Below are positions 46,359 through 55,273 of a stretch of DNA of 64,000 bases, one piece after another. The position numbers and the translations under genes were made by a program. Source of the DNA: Comamonas terrigena NBRC 13299 (lineage in GTDB: Bacteria; Pseudomonadota; Gammaproteobacteria; Burkholderiales; Burkholderiaceae_C). The first letter of the stretch is position 1; each line of letters opens with the position of its first letter. The notes under the pieces are model-generated. The model had not been told where the DNA came from, ran no database searches, and saw nothing but the letters and a program-made list of their open reading frames with translations. The stretch covers positions 2,437,001-2,501,000 of the forward strand of contig NZ_AP019749.1 in NCBI RefSeq assembly GCF_006740045.1. Direction: 5' to 3'.

Positions 46359-48836
46359 TCACGCCGGCTCCAGAATGCCCTGGCGCAGCAGGCGCTGCGT
46401 CTCCTGCGCCGGCACGGGGCGGCTGAGGATGTAGCCCTGGGCCGCATCGCAGCCGGCGGTCTTCAGGTAGACCAGCTGGTCGCGCAGCTCCACGCCTTCG
46501 GCCACCACCCGCATCTTCAGGTTGTGGGCCAGCGTGATGATGGACGTCACCAGCACCCCGGCCTCGGGGCTGGAACGGATGTCGTCCACAAACGACCGGT
46601 CCAGCTTGATGGTGTCGATGGGCAGGTGGCGGATCTGGCTCAGGCTGGAAAAACCGGTGCCGAAGTCGTCCAGGCCGATGCGCATGCCCATGCCCTCCAG
46701 CTGGTTGAGCACCCGCACCGCCAGGTCCACGGGCTCCACCAGGCAGCTTTCGGTGATTTCCAGCTCCAGGTCGCTGGCCCGCACGCCGTACTGCTGCAGA
46801 TAGGTGGCCATGCGCGTGGGAAACGCCGTGTCGCGCAGCTGCAGGGCCGACACATTGACCGCAATCGGCACCGTGTCCAGCCCCTGCTGCCGCCAGGCCG
46901 CCGCCTGCTGGCAGCAGGCGCGTATCACCCAGTCCCCCAGCTCGGCGATCAGGCCGTTCTTCTCGGCCAGGGCAATGAATTCCCCGGGGTAGATCAGCCC
47001 GAAAGCCGGGTGCTGCCAGCGCACCAGGGCCTCGAAACCTTCGATGCGGCAGTCCTCCAGCCGCACCTTGGGCTGGAAATGCAGCACCAGCTGTTCGCCG
47101 GCAATGGCCTGCGCCAGCTCGCGCTCCAGCTGCCAGCCGCGGTCGTCGGCCGGGTTGAGCTGGGTGTCGTAATAGGTGGCACGCCCCCGCCCCGCGCGCT
47201 TGGAGGCGTACATGGCCATGTCCGCGTGCTGGCACAGCGTGGCCACGTCATGGCCGTCGCGCGGAAAGAAGGCAATGCCGATGCTGGGGCTCAGCTGCAG
47301 GCTGTGCCCGTCCAGGCCCACATAGGGCTGGCTGAGCTGGGCCACCAGCTTGCTGGCCAGCTGGTCCATGTCGGCCAGCTGCTCCATGGCGGTGACCAGC
47401 ACGGCAAACTCGTCCCCCCCCATGCGGCCGATGATGTCGCTGCCGCGCACCAGGGAACGCAGGCGCTGGGCCACGGCCTGCAGCAGCAAATCGCCCACAT
47501 GGTGGCCCAGGCTGTCGTTGATCTGCTTGAAACGGTCCAGGTCCAGGTACAGCAGCGCGTAATGCTTGGGGCTGCGCCGCGCCAGCGCCAGATGGCTGGC
47601 CACCAGTTCGTTGAACATGCGGCGGTTGTGCAGTCCCGTCAGGTGGTCGCTGCCCGCCAGCTCCAGCGCACGGATTTTTTCCTGCTCCAGCTGCTCGATC
47701 AGCGACTGGTTCTTGGCGTCCGCCACCGACAGCGCCTGGAACAGGTGGTGCTGCCGCCCCAGCACCCGGGCCAGCGCCAAGGTGGCCAGCAAGGTGATGG
47801 CCGTCAGCAGCGCCAGCAGTCCCCATGCACGCCGGCTGTTGGCGCGGTGCTCGGCCAGCAGCCGGGGCAGGTCCTGGCTGACGACCACGGTGAACGGGGT
47901 GCCGGCATTGCGCCGCCAACTGACCAGATGCAGTTGCTGGTCGTCCAGCCGCAGCCGGCCATGGCCCTGCACACCGGGCTGCTGGGCCAGCACCGCCTGA
48001 CGCTGACCGGGCGGCGACGCCAGCAGCGCATGGTCTTGCATGGCCGCCAGCACGCTGCCATCCGGCGCCAGCACCTGGATGCGGGTGCCCGTGTGCATGT
48101 CCGCCCCCCGGTACGGGCCCAGAAAATGCACCAGATCGATGGCCTGCAGCAAAAAACCGCCCGGCGACGGCACCTGGCTCAGCGCATCCCCCTGCGCCGC
48201 CCAGGCCGGGGGCATGCCCAGCAGCAGGGACACGGGTCGCACGTTGGGCGTGTCGGGAACGAATTCCTTGCCCCCTGGCAACACCGGCAGCACCTGCACC
48301 TGGCGCGCGGCCGGGCTCTGCTGGCGCGCGGCACTGCGCAGCAGGGCCGGGTCCACCAGCGCCAGCTGCGCCACGCCGTCCTGCACCGGCGTAGAGCTGA
48401 GCAGGCGCTCGCCCTGCGCATCCAGCACCGCAAAGCGCAGCAAGGTGGGGTCGGCCGCCTGCATGGCCAGCAGGCGGCGGCGGGTCTGGGCCACCTCCTG
48501 CGGTGCACCGTCCAGCGCCTCCGCTGCAATCAGGGCCATCAAGTGGCCTTTGTCCACCGCCTGCACCAGGCTCTCCTGCAGGCTGGACGCCACGGCCGCC
48601 TGCTGGCTCAGGGCTGCCTCCCACAGCTGGTCCTCCTGCGACTGCAGGCGTTGGCTGGTGAACCACCAGGACAGCGCCAGCGCGGTCAGCACCAGCACCG
48701 GCGGCGCCCAGCGCAGCAGCGGCCAACCGGAAATAGCGCCCCCCACGCGGCCCAGCGCCGCGCCATAGAACCCACGGGGCCCGGCCCACAGGCGTGCGGC
48801 AGCAGGGAAAGAAGATGAAGCAGTGGTCAAGATCAC
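46359..48836 (-). CDS. Membrane-bound GGDEF/EAL cyclic-di-GMP protein (GTG start)
   Basis: An 825-residue bifunctional signalling protein. A membrane helix at about 44-60, a periplasmic sensor of about 275 residues and a second helix at about 337-358 precede the output domains. The GGDEF domain has an intact RMGGDEFAVLV (473-477) and an inhibitory I-site RGSD five residues before it. The EAL domain has EGFEALVRW, VNVSALQL, LEITES, DDFGTGFSSL, KLDRSFVDD and AEGVE, so both synthase and phosphodiesterase activity are possible. No ATG precedes the first helix; GTG at 48834-48836 is the best start (TTG two codons later is an alternative). Divergent from the SpmA-SpmB gene. Confidence 0.9.
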   Translation of the reverse strand: MILTTASSSFPAAARLWAGPRGFYGAALGRVGGAISGWPLLRWAPPVLVLTALALSWWFTSQRLQSQEDQLWEAALSQQAAVASSLQESLVQAVDKGHLMALIAAEALDGAPQEVAQTRRRLLAMQAADPTLLRFAVLDAQGERLLSSTPVQDGVAQLALVDPALLRSAARQQSPAARQVQVLPVLPGGKEFVPDTPNVRPVSLLLGMPPAWAAQGDALSQVPSPGGFLLQAIDLVHFLGPYRGADMHTGTRIQVLAPDGSVLAAMQDHALLASPPGQRQAVLAQQPGVQGHGRLRLDDQQLHLVSWRRNAGTPFTVVVSQDLPRLLAEHRANSRRAWGLLALLTAITLLATLALARVLGRQHHLFQALSVADAKNQSLIEQLEQEKIRALELAGSDHLTGLHNRRMFNELVASHLALARRSPKHYALLYLDLDRFKQINDSLGHHVGDLLLQAVAQRLRSLVRGSDIIGRMGGDEFAVLVTAMEQLADMDQLASKLVAQLSQPYVGLDGHSLQLSPSIGIAFFPRDGHDVATLCQHADMAMYASKRAGRGRATYYDTQLNPADDRGWQLERELAQAIAGEQLVLHFQPKVRLEDCRIEGFEALVRWQHPAFGLIYPGEFIALAEKNGLIAELGDWVIRACCQQAAAWRQQGLDTVPIAVNVSALQLRDTAFPTRMATYLQQYGVRASDLELEITESCLVEPVDLAVRVLNQLEGMGMRIGLDDFGTGFSSLSQIRHLPIDTIKLDRSFVDDIRSSPEAGVLVTSIITLAHNLKMRVVAEGVELRDQLVYLKTAGCDAAQGYILSRPVPAQETQRLLRQGILEPA

Positions 48837-48968
48837 AAAGGGAACGTTGCGCGTGCGCCGATTGTGAAAACTTCTTGTTACACGCCGGTGACGATCGGCA
48901 GCCCCTGTGCGCCGCGCGACAATGGCGGCGTCCAAAACCCATGACATCTGCCCTGAGGGAGAACTTCC

Positions 48969-50198
48969 ATGCTCAACGCCCTGTGGCTGGGCTTTTTTGT
49001 GATTGCTGCCGTGGCCGCAGCCGCGCAGTGGCTGCTGGGCGGCCAGGCCCAGGTGTTTGCCAACATGGTGCAGGCGCTGTTTGCCATGGCCAAGCTGTCG
49101 GTCGAAGTGATGGTGCTGCTGTTCGGCACGCTGACGCTGTGGCTGGGCTTTCTGCGCATTGCCGAACAGGCCGGCGTGGTGCAATGGCTGGCCAAGGTGC
49201 TGGGTCCGCTGTTTGGCAAGCTGATGCCCGAAGTGCCGCGCGGCCACCCGGCGCTGGGCCTGATCACGCTGAACTTTGCCGCCAACGGCCTGGGGCTGGA
49301 CAACGCCGCCACGCCCATGGGGCTCAAGGCCATGCAGGAGCTGCAGACGCTCAACCCCCGGCCCGACACCGCCACCAATGCGCAGATCCTGTTCCTGGTA
49401 CTCAACGCCTCGTCGCTGACGCTGCTGCCGGTCACCATCTTCATGTACCGCATGCAGCAGGGCGCGCCCGACCCCACGCTGGTGTTCCTGCCGATTCTGC
49501 TGGCCACCAGCTGCTCCACGCTGGCCGGCCTGCTGACCGTGGCCCTGGTGCAGCGCCTGCCGCTGTTCAGCCCGGTGGTGCTGGCCTATCTGCTGCCGGT
49601 GGCCCTGGGCCTGGCCGGCTTCATGGCGCTGCTGAGCACGCTGAGCGCCGCCGCACTGGCCAGCCTGTCGGCGCTGCTGGGCAATCTGACCTTGTTCGCC
49701 CTGGTGCTGCTGTTCGTCTGCCTGGGCGCCTGGAAGAAGGTCGCTGTGTACGACAGCTTCATCGCCGGGGCCAAGGAAGGGTTTGACGTGGCCAAGGGCC
49801 TGCTGCCCTATCTGGTGGCCATGCTCTGCGCCGTGGGCGTGTTCCGTGCCTCGGGCGCGCTGGGCTATGCGCTGGACGGCATCCGCTGGTGCGTGGACGT
49901 GCTGGGCATGGACACCCGCTTTGTGGACGCCCTGCCCACCGCCCTGGTCAAGCCGTTTTCCGGCAGCGCGGCACGCGCCATGCTGATCGAGACCATGCAG
50001 ACCCAGGGCGTGGACAGCTTTGCCGCCCTGGCCGCCGCCACCATCCAGGGCAGCACCGAAACCACCTTCTATGTGCTGGCCGTGTACTTTGGTGCCGTGG
50101 GCATACAGCGCGCGCGCCATGCCGTGCCCTGCGCCCTGATTGCCGAGCTGGCCGGCGTAGTGGCTGCCATCGTGGTCTGCTACCGGTTCTTTGGCTGA
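48969..50198 (+). CDS. SpmA-SpmB fusion, nucleoside-recognition (Gate) domain membrane protein
   Basis: A 409-residue membrane protein joining two halves related to spore maturation proteins A and B. The N-terminal half has AANGLGLDNAATPMGLKAMQ and LNASSLTLLPVTIFMYR (SpmA-like). The C-terminal half has DSFIAGAKEGFDVAKGLLPY and STETTFYVLAVYFGAVGI (SpmB-like). Both contain nucleoside-recognition/Gate membrane segments. In sporulating firmicutes these are two genes linked to spore core dehydration; in this non-sporulating context the role is unknown, perhaps transport of a small metabolite. Start at 48969 follows GAGGGAG at 48955-48961. Confidence 0.87.
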   Translation: MLNALWLGFFVIAAVAAAAQWLLGGQAQVFANMVQALFAMAKLSVEVMVLLFGTLTLWLGFLRIAEQAGVVQWLAKVLGPLFGKLMPEVPRGHPALGLITLNFAANGLGLDNAATPMGLKAMQELQTLNPRPDTATNAQILFLVLNASSLTLLPVTIFMYRMQQGAPDPTLVFLPILLATSCSTLAGLLTVALVQRLPLFSPVVLAYLLPVALGLAGFMALLSTLSAAALASLSALLGNLTLFALVLLFVCLGAWKKVAVYDSFIAGAKEGFDVAKGLLPYLVAMLCAVGVFRASGALGYALDGIRWCVDVLGMDTRFVDALPTALVKPFSGSAARAMLIETMQTQGVDSFAALAAATIQGSTETTFYVLAVYFGAVGIQRARHAVPCALIAELAGVVAAIVVCYRFFG

Positions 50199-50301
50199 GC
50201 AGCATCCCACGCACGGACTGCCGACCCAAGCCTCCCGAGGCCGCAGCCTTCGGGGGGCATAGGCCCCGGGCGGCACCCGCAGCAGATACGGTACTCCGAC
50301 C

Positions 50302-50958
50302 CTACTTGCCCCCGCCGAACAGCGAGCGCTCCTGCTGCCGCTGGCGGCCCACATCGGCGGCATTGCCGCAGTCGGCGGCAATCCACTGGGCAGACGTTGT
50401 GATGATCAGCTGGCCCTGCGGGATCTTCAGCTCGGTGCGGGTGCTCAGCCGCTCGGGCGTGATGACCGATGCCACATGGCTGCCCTGTCCCCGCGGCTCG
50501 GTGCATTTCAGCTGTCCGCGCACAAAATCGGCACCGCGCTCCTGCAGGGTGAAGGTGCAGCCCTCCTGCTGCTGGCGCTCGACCAGCCGTGCCAGCTGGA
50601 TCTGGTCGGGCGGCACGCACAGCAACTGGTTGCGCCCCCGGTCCACCACCACGCCAACGCTGCGCAGGTTGTCCTCCAGCATGCGGCGCACGCCGGGCTC
50701 CATGCCCAGCAACTGGGTTTCCAGCTGCTGGTTGATCTTCTGCATGTCCACCGTCTGCCCGCTGCTCTGGCGCAGCTGCGAGTGCCGGCCTTCGAACTCC
50801 CACAGCCCGGGGCGCACCGTCTGGGCTTGGGTCTGGACCTGCGCCAGTAACGCGCCCAGGCACACCGCCCCTGCAGCCATGCGCCATCCCGTCGCGCCAA
50901 GCGGCCGCACGGCCATGGCCATGCGCGGCAACCACGTCAGGAACAAAGGACAGGACAT
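50302..50958 (-). CDS. DUF3617 family exported protein
   Basis: A 218-residue protein with a signal peptide. The family marker RPGLWEFEGRHSQLR follows directly after the signal (about residue 49), and two cysteines pair with QLLCVPPDQ and QEGCTFTL. LKCTEPRG and TRTELKIPQG continue the DUF3617 beta pattern. The N-terminus has several candidate ATGs; with the first (50956-50958) the hydrophobic signal is at about 25-45, and a later one (MAVRPLGATGWRM) would shorten it to the usual length. Function unknown; probably periplasmic. Confidence 0.83.
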   Translation of the reverse strand: MSCPLFLTWLPRMAMAVRPLGATGWRMAAGAVCLGALLAQVQTQAQTVRPGLWEFEGRHSQLRQSSGQTVDMQKINQQLETQLLGMEPGVRRMLEDNLRSVGVVVDRGRNQLLCVPPDQIQLARLVERQQQEGCTFTLQERGADFVRGQLKCTEPRGQGSHVASVITPERLSTRTELKIPQGQLIITTSAQWIAADCGNAADVGRQRQQERSLFGGGK

Positions 50959-51160
50959 GGAAGCCGACTATAGAAAAGGCGGGCCTCCAAGGGAAATCCT
51001 ATAAGACAAATGGCCGAACCGGCGTGGCCCGACCCCCACACCCCGCGCGGATGGCCCTGGATGGTTGTGGGGTGGTGGCGGCGCTGGGGGATGCCCCCAC
51101 CCGCCTGGCACCGGGACCCAGCCTGCCCCGGCGCGCGGCGGCAGGGCATGGCCCGCCCGC

Positions 51161-52615
51161 TCACATTTCCGGGACGATGCTTTCGGCGTAGTCGTACAGC
51201 ATGCCCAGGATCTCCTCCCCCTGCTCGCTGGCGTTTTCCGACAGATCGTCGATCTGGGCAAACATCTGCTCGGCCGTGCGGGTACCGCCCTGGCCTTCCA
51301 CCAGAAAGGCCGCACGCAGCTGCTCCCAGCGGGCCTGCTCCTGCGGGTTCAGCGTCTGCGGCCAGTTGCGGGCGCGCCAGCGGAACACCAGCTCGGGCAG
51401 GCGCTTGTCGTCAAAGCCCATGCGGCTGACCGCCAACTCCTGCGGGTTCAGGCCGCGCAGCTGGTTCAGGTGGCGCCGGTCATTGGGGCCGACAAAGCCG
51501 TTGTACAGATCCTGGTCCACATCCTGCGGGCCATGACCGTCCTGGCGCTGGTACACCTGCTTCCACAGCGCACTCATGTCGGGCAGCGCGCGTGCGGCCA
51601 CCGCATGCTCGATGCACTGCGCCATATCCAGCCCCCAGCACGCCGCCATCTCGGGCGACAGCGTCTTCAGATTGCGCACCACCATCGGCGACTTGTTGAT
51701 GTGGATGCTCTTGATCGGCAGGCGCTGCACGCCTTCGGGCAAATCGGCCTGGCGCGTGAACAGGCGCAGACGCAGCTGCTCGGCATCCAGGCTGGCCAGC
51801 TCGGACGGGTCGGCATTCAGGTCCCAGCAGATCACCTCGTTCTTGTTGGTCGGGTGCTGGGCCAGCGGCCACATCATGGCGATGCAGCCGCGCTCGGGGC
51901 GGATCATGCCGCTCACGTGCAGAAAAGGCCGGGCATCGACCTGCACGGCGGGCAGGCCCATCTCGTGCAGCACCCGGTCCTTCTTGCGCAGGGCAAAGGC
52001 AAATTCAAACAGCTTGGGCTGGGCCTGGCGAATCAGCCGCGCCAGGGCAATGGTGGCGCGCACGTCGCTGAGGGCGTCGTGGGCCTGCGCGTGCAGCAGG
52101 CCGTTGGCACGGGCCAGGTCTTCCAGCTTGAAGCTGGGGCTGCCGTCTTCCTTCTTCGGCCACTGGATGCCGTCCGGGCGCAGCGCATAGACCATGCGCA
52201 CCACATCCAGCAGGTCCCAGCGGCTGCAGTCGTTCTGCCATTCGCGGGCATAGGGGTCGATCAGGTTGCGCCAGAACAGAAAGCGCGTCACCTCGTCGTC
52301 AAAGCGGATGGTGTTGTAGCCCACGCCCACGGTGCCAGGCTGGCTGAACGCGGCTTCGATGCGGTTGGCAAACTCCACCTCGGGCACGCCCTCCTCCAGG
52401 CATTGCTGGGGGGTGATGCCGGTGATCAGGCAGGACTGGGGATCGGGCAGGTAATCCGGGGCCGGCTGGCAGTAGAACATCAGCGGCTCGCCGACTTCGT
52501 TGAGCTCCATGTCGGTGCGGATGGCCGCAAACTGCGCCGGGCGGTCATAACGGGGATTGGCACCGAAGGTCTCGTAGTCGTGCCACAGAAAAGTGAGGGA
52601 AGCGGATTCAGCCAT
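51161..52615 (-). CDS. sbcB: Exodeoxyribonuclease I
   Basis: A 484-residue 3'-5' single-strand DNA exonuclease (DnaQ fold). The catalytic DxE is in WHDYETFG (Asp13, Glu15). VGYNTIRFDDEVTRFLFWRN and the later SPSFKLEDLARANGLLHAQA with HDALSDVRAT (His and Asp of the active site) follow. The SH3-like and C-terminal domains are recognisable from IHINKSPMV and LPELVFRWRARNWP. Length matches E. coli ExoI (475). It removes 3' overhangs in recombination and mismatch repair. It lies 108 bp downstream of the sirtuin gene on the same strand. Confidence 0.95.
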   Translation of the reverse strand: MAESASLTFLWHDYETFGANPRYDRPAQFAAIRTDMELNEVGEPLMFYCQPAPDYLPDPQSCLITGITPQQCLEEGVPEVEFANRIEAAFSQPGTVGVGYNTIRFDDEVTRFLFWRNLIDPYAREWQNDCSRWDLLDVVRMVYALRPDGIQWPKKEDGSPSFKLEDLARANGLLHAQAHDALSDVRATIALARLIRQAQPKLFEFAFALRKKDRVLHEMGLPAVQVDARPFLHVSGMIRPERGCIAMMWPLAQHPTNKNEVICWDLNADPSELASLDAEQLRLRLFTRQADLPEGVQRLPIKSIHINKSPMVVRNLKTLSPEMAACWGLDMAQCIEHAVAARALPDMSALWKQVYQRQDGHGPQDVDQDLYNGFVGPNDRRHLNQLRGLNPQELAVSRMGFDDKRLPELVFRWRARNWPQTLNPQEQARWEQLRAAFLVEGQGGTRTAEQMFAQIDDLSENASEQGEEILGMLYDYAESIVPEM

Positions 52616-52723
52616 GGGGGCGAGTATGCCTGCAAGCGCAGGCGCTCCCGGCCTGCCGGGCGGTGCGCTGCACCGCGTCGGGGATCGGCAGCGCCCCCGC
52701 CGCTGTCAGAGGTGCCTGCCCTG

Positions 52724-53599
52724 TCAGCCGCCCCCGGCCCCCAGCCCTTGGACCAGCGCCTGCAAGGACTGCCCCACATCGGCCTGCAGCTTGGCCGCCA
52801 GCAGCGCATCGGCCCGCGTGCGCCCCTGGTTGATGGCCAGCACCGGCAGCCCGGCAGCGGCCGCCGCCTGCACAAAGCGAAAGCCCGAATACACCATCAG
52901 CGACGAACCGGCCACCAGCACCCCGTCCACCTGGGCCAGGGTGTCCAGGCCGCGCTGCACCCGCTCGCGCGGCACGCTCTCGCCAAAGAACACCACATCG
53001 GGCTTGAGCACGCCGGTGCCGCAGTGCGGACAGGGTGGAATGCGGAACTCGGCAAACGGCAGTCCGTCCAGATCGGCATCGCCATCCGGTGCGGTACGGG
53101 CCTGCAGCTGCACCCAGTCGGGATTCAGGGCCTCCAGCGCCCGCTGCCAGTCGGCCCGCGCAAAGCGGTGGCCGCAGTCCATGCAGCGCACGGTGTCGAT
53201 GCGGCCATGCAGGTCCAGCACCTTGCGGCTGCCTGCGGCGCTGTGCAGGCCGTCCACATTCTGGGTCAGCAGCAGCTGCACACGGCCGGCTTTCTCCAGC
53301 GCTGCCAGCGCATGGTGGGCCGCCCCGGGCCGGGCATGGCCCATCACCCGCCAGCCCACCAGGCTGCGCGCCCAGTAGCGCTGGCGCACCAGCGCATCGC
53401 CCATGAAGGCCTGGTAGGTCACGGGTTGCGGGCGCTTCCACTGCCCGGCCTGGTCGCGGTAGTCCGGAATGCCCACCTCGGTGCTGCAGCCCGCACCGGT
53501 GATCACCAGCCAGCGTGGGTGCTGGCGCGCCCAGTCCAGCAACTGCGCGGGTGTCGCGGCAGGCACATCGACGGGCTGGTCTCTCAAAGCGTAGTGCAT
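52724..53599 (-). CDS. Sir2 family NAD-dependent deacylase, class II (SIRT4)-like
   Basis: A 291-residue sirtuin. NAD-binding: ITGAGCSTEVGIPDYRD (about 33-49). TQNVDGLH is at 112-119, the catalytic His131 in DLHGRID, and zinc cysteines at 139, 142, 190 and 193. The GAGCSTEVGIPDYR form and GQWKRPQPVTYQAFM block are typical of the SIRT4-type class II branch. It lacks the Tyr-x-x-Arg pair seen in the other sirtuin here, so it probably prefers different acyl groups. The start is 6 bp after the cls stop, indicating co-transcription. Confidence 0.92.
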   Translation of the reverse strand: MHYALRDQPVDVPAATPAQLLDWARQHPRWLVITGAGCSTEVGIPDYRDQAGQWKRPQPVTYQAFMGDALVRQRYWARSLVGWRVMGHARPGAAHHALAALEKAGRVQLLLTQNVDGLHSAAGSRKVLDLHGRIDTVRCMDCGHRFARADWQRALEALNPDWVQLQARTAPDGDADLDGLPFAEFRIPPCPHCGTGVLKPDVVFFGESVPRERVQRGLDTLAQVDGVLVAGSSLMVYSGFRFVQAAAAAGLPVLAINQGRTRADALLAAKLQADVGQSLQALVQGLGAGGG

Positions 53600-53605
53600 G
53601 GTGCG

Positions 53606-55060
53606 TTACAGCAAGGGGGAACACAGCCGTGCGGCGGAATCGAACAGCCGCTGCCAGAACGGCTGCGGCCGGGCATAGCCCACGCGGCGCGCCAGCTTCA
53701 GATCTTCCTGGAACTGGCTGGCCAGCTTGCCGTTGAAGGCCTCGCCATAGGCAATGGCGCAGACCTCGTAGTTCAGGCGAAAGCTGCGGTTGTCGAAATT
53801 GGCCGTGCCGATAATGCCCATGAAGTCATCCACCAGCATGGTCTTGGAATGCAGCATGCTGGCCTGGTACTCGAACACCTTCACGCCGCAGCTGATCAGC
53901 TCGTCGAAATAGGACCGTGCCGCCGCCGTCACCAGCCGCGAATCGGATTTCTCGGGCACCAGCAGACAGACATCCACCCCCCGCAGCGCCGCATTGGTCA
54001 GCGCCAGCATGCTGGCTTCGGTGGGCACGAAGTACGGCGTGGTCAGCCACAGGCGCTTGGCCGCGGCATGGATGGCGGCCACATGCACGCGGTGGATGGC
54101 TTCCATGCTGCTGTCCGGGCCGGACGCCATGATCTGCACCACCTGCTTGCCCTCGGGCAGCTCGGGCAGGATGTTTTCGAAGTCACTGGGCTCGTTGCGG
54201 CGGTTGTAATCCAGCGCATAGGCCCAGTCCTCCAGAAACACGGTCTGCAGCCAGTTGACCACCGGCCCCTGCAGGCGCACATGCACGTCGTGGTAAGCGT
54301 CCGGCAGGATGCGGCGGTCTTCCTCGTCAGTGATGTTGACGCCGCCGGTGTAACCGATGCAGCCGTCGATGACCACGATCTTGCGGTGGGTGCGGAAGTT
54401 GATCACCGGCCGCACGCGACGGCCCAGCTTGGTCGGGTGGAACAGGGCAAACTCCGCCCCGGCCTCTTCCAGCGGCTGGTAGTGCTGGCGTCCCAGATTC
54501 TTGGAGCCCAGCGCATCCACGAGCAGCCGCACCTTGACGCCAGCCCGGGCTTTTTCCTGGAGCAGCGCCAGCAGCGCCAGCCCCGTCTTGTCAGGCTCGA
54601 AGATGTAGTACTCCAGGTGCACATGGTGGCGGGCCGCGCGCACCGCGTCCGTGATGGAGTCGAACGTGGCCGCTCCGCCCACCAGCAGCTCCACCTCGTC
54701 GGCCGTGCTGATCGGGAAATGGGTGGACGCCGTGACCAGCTTGACCACCTGCTGCAGACGGTCCGGCGCCTGGGGCACTTTCTCGCGCAGGCGGGCAATG
54801 CTGCTGCGCGCACGCGACTTGCGCCGGCTGCGCAAGCGCCGCAGCCGCTGGCGCTTGAGCCGGCGTGGCCCCAGAAAGTAGTACACGCCAATCCCGACCA
54901 CCGGGATCACCGCCATGGACAACAGCCAGCTCAGCGTGGCCACCGGCGCGCGACGCTGCAGCAAGATCCAGACCCCGACCACCACCACATACGCCGTCCA
55001 GACCACGGACAGCAGCAGCATCAGGTTGTGGTGCGTGAGGTACGACGCAATCCAATCCAC
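53606..55060 (-). CDS. cls: Cardiolipin synthase (GTG start)
   Basis: A 484-residue bacterial cardiolipin synthase of the phospholipase D superfamily. Two N-terminal membrane helices (about 12-33 and 40-63) are followed by a highly basic stretch of about 25 residues (RRLKRQRLRRLRSRRKSRAR) that may contact anionic lipid. The two HKD motifs are HRKIVVID (225-232) and HSKTMLVD (404-411), both complete. It condenses two phosphatidylglycerols to cardiolipin at the inner membrane. GTG at 55058-55060 has GGGAG well placed upstream; the earlier ATG gives an unrelated leader. First of a cls-sirtuin operon. Confidence 0.93.
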   Translation of the reverse strand: MDWIASYLTHHNLMLLLSVVWTAYVVVVGVWILLQRRAPVATLSWLLSMAVIPVVGIGVYYFLGPRRLKRQRLRRLRSRRKSRARSSIARLREKVPQAPDRLQQVVKLVTASTHFPISTADEVELLVGGAATFDSITDAVRAARHHVHLEYYIFEPDKTGLALLALLQEKARAGVKVRLLVDALGSKNLGRQHYQPLEEAGAEFALFHPTKLGRRVRPVINFRTHRKIVVIDGCIGYTGGVNITDEEDRRILPDAYHDVHVRLQGPVVNWLQTVFLEDWAYALDYNRRNEPSDFENILPELPEGKQVVQIMASGPDSSMEAIHRVHVAAIHAAAKRLWLTTPYFVPTEASMLALTNAALRGVDVCLLVPEKSDSRLVTAAARSYFDELISCGVKVFEYQASMLHSKTMLVDDFMGIIGTANFDNRSFRLNYEVCAIAYGEAFNGKLASQFQEDLKLARRVGYARPQPFWQRLFDSAARLCSPLL

Positions 55061-55215
55061 ACAAAGCTCCCAGGAGACAGGCGCACGGCACGCCCACAAG
55101 GCCGAAGCGGCGCAAGCAGACTGCACCGTGGCAGGCCAGAGTATGCCGACAAATCCGCAGTGCCAGTGTCAGCACCGTGCCGCCAGCCAGGCTGCACCGC
55201 CGCGCGTGCAGGCAT

Positions 55216-55246
55216 AAAAAAACCGGCAGACCTGCTGCCGGTTTTG
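55216..55246 (-). terminator. Intrinsic terminator of clpA
   Basis: ACCGGCAG and CTGCCGGT pair around a 5-base loop; on the minus strand a run of T follows. It lies 28-58 bp past the clpA stop. Flanking A and T runs mean it could also act on the plus strand. Confidence 0.85.
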
Positions 55247-55273
55247 TAGCACGCTATACGCACTGGAGCTGCA

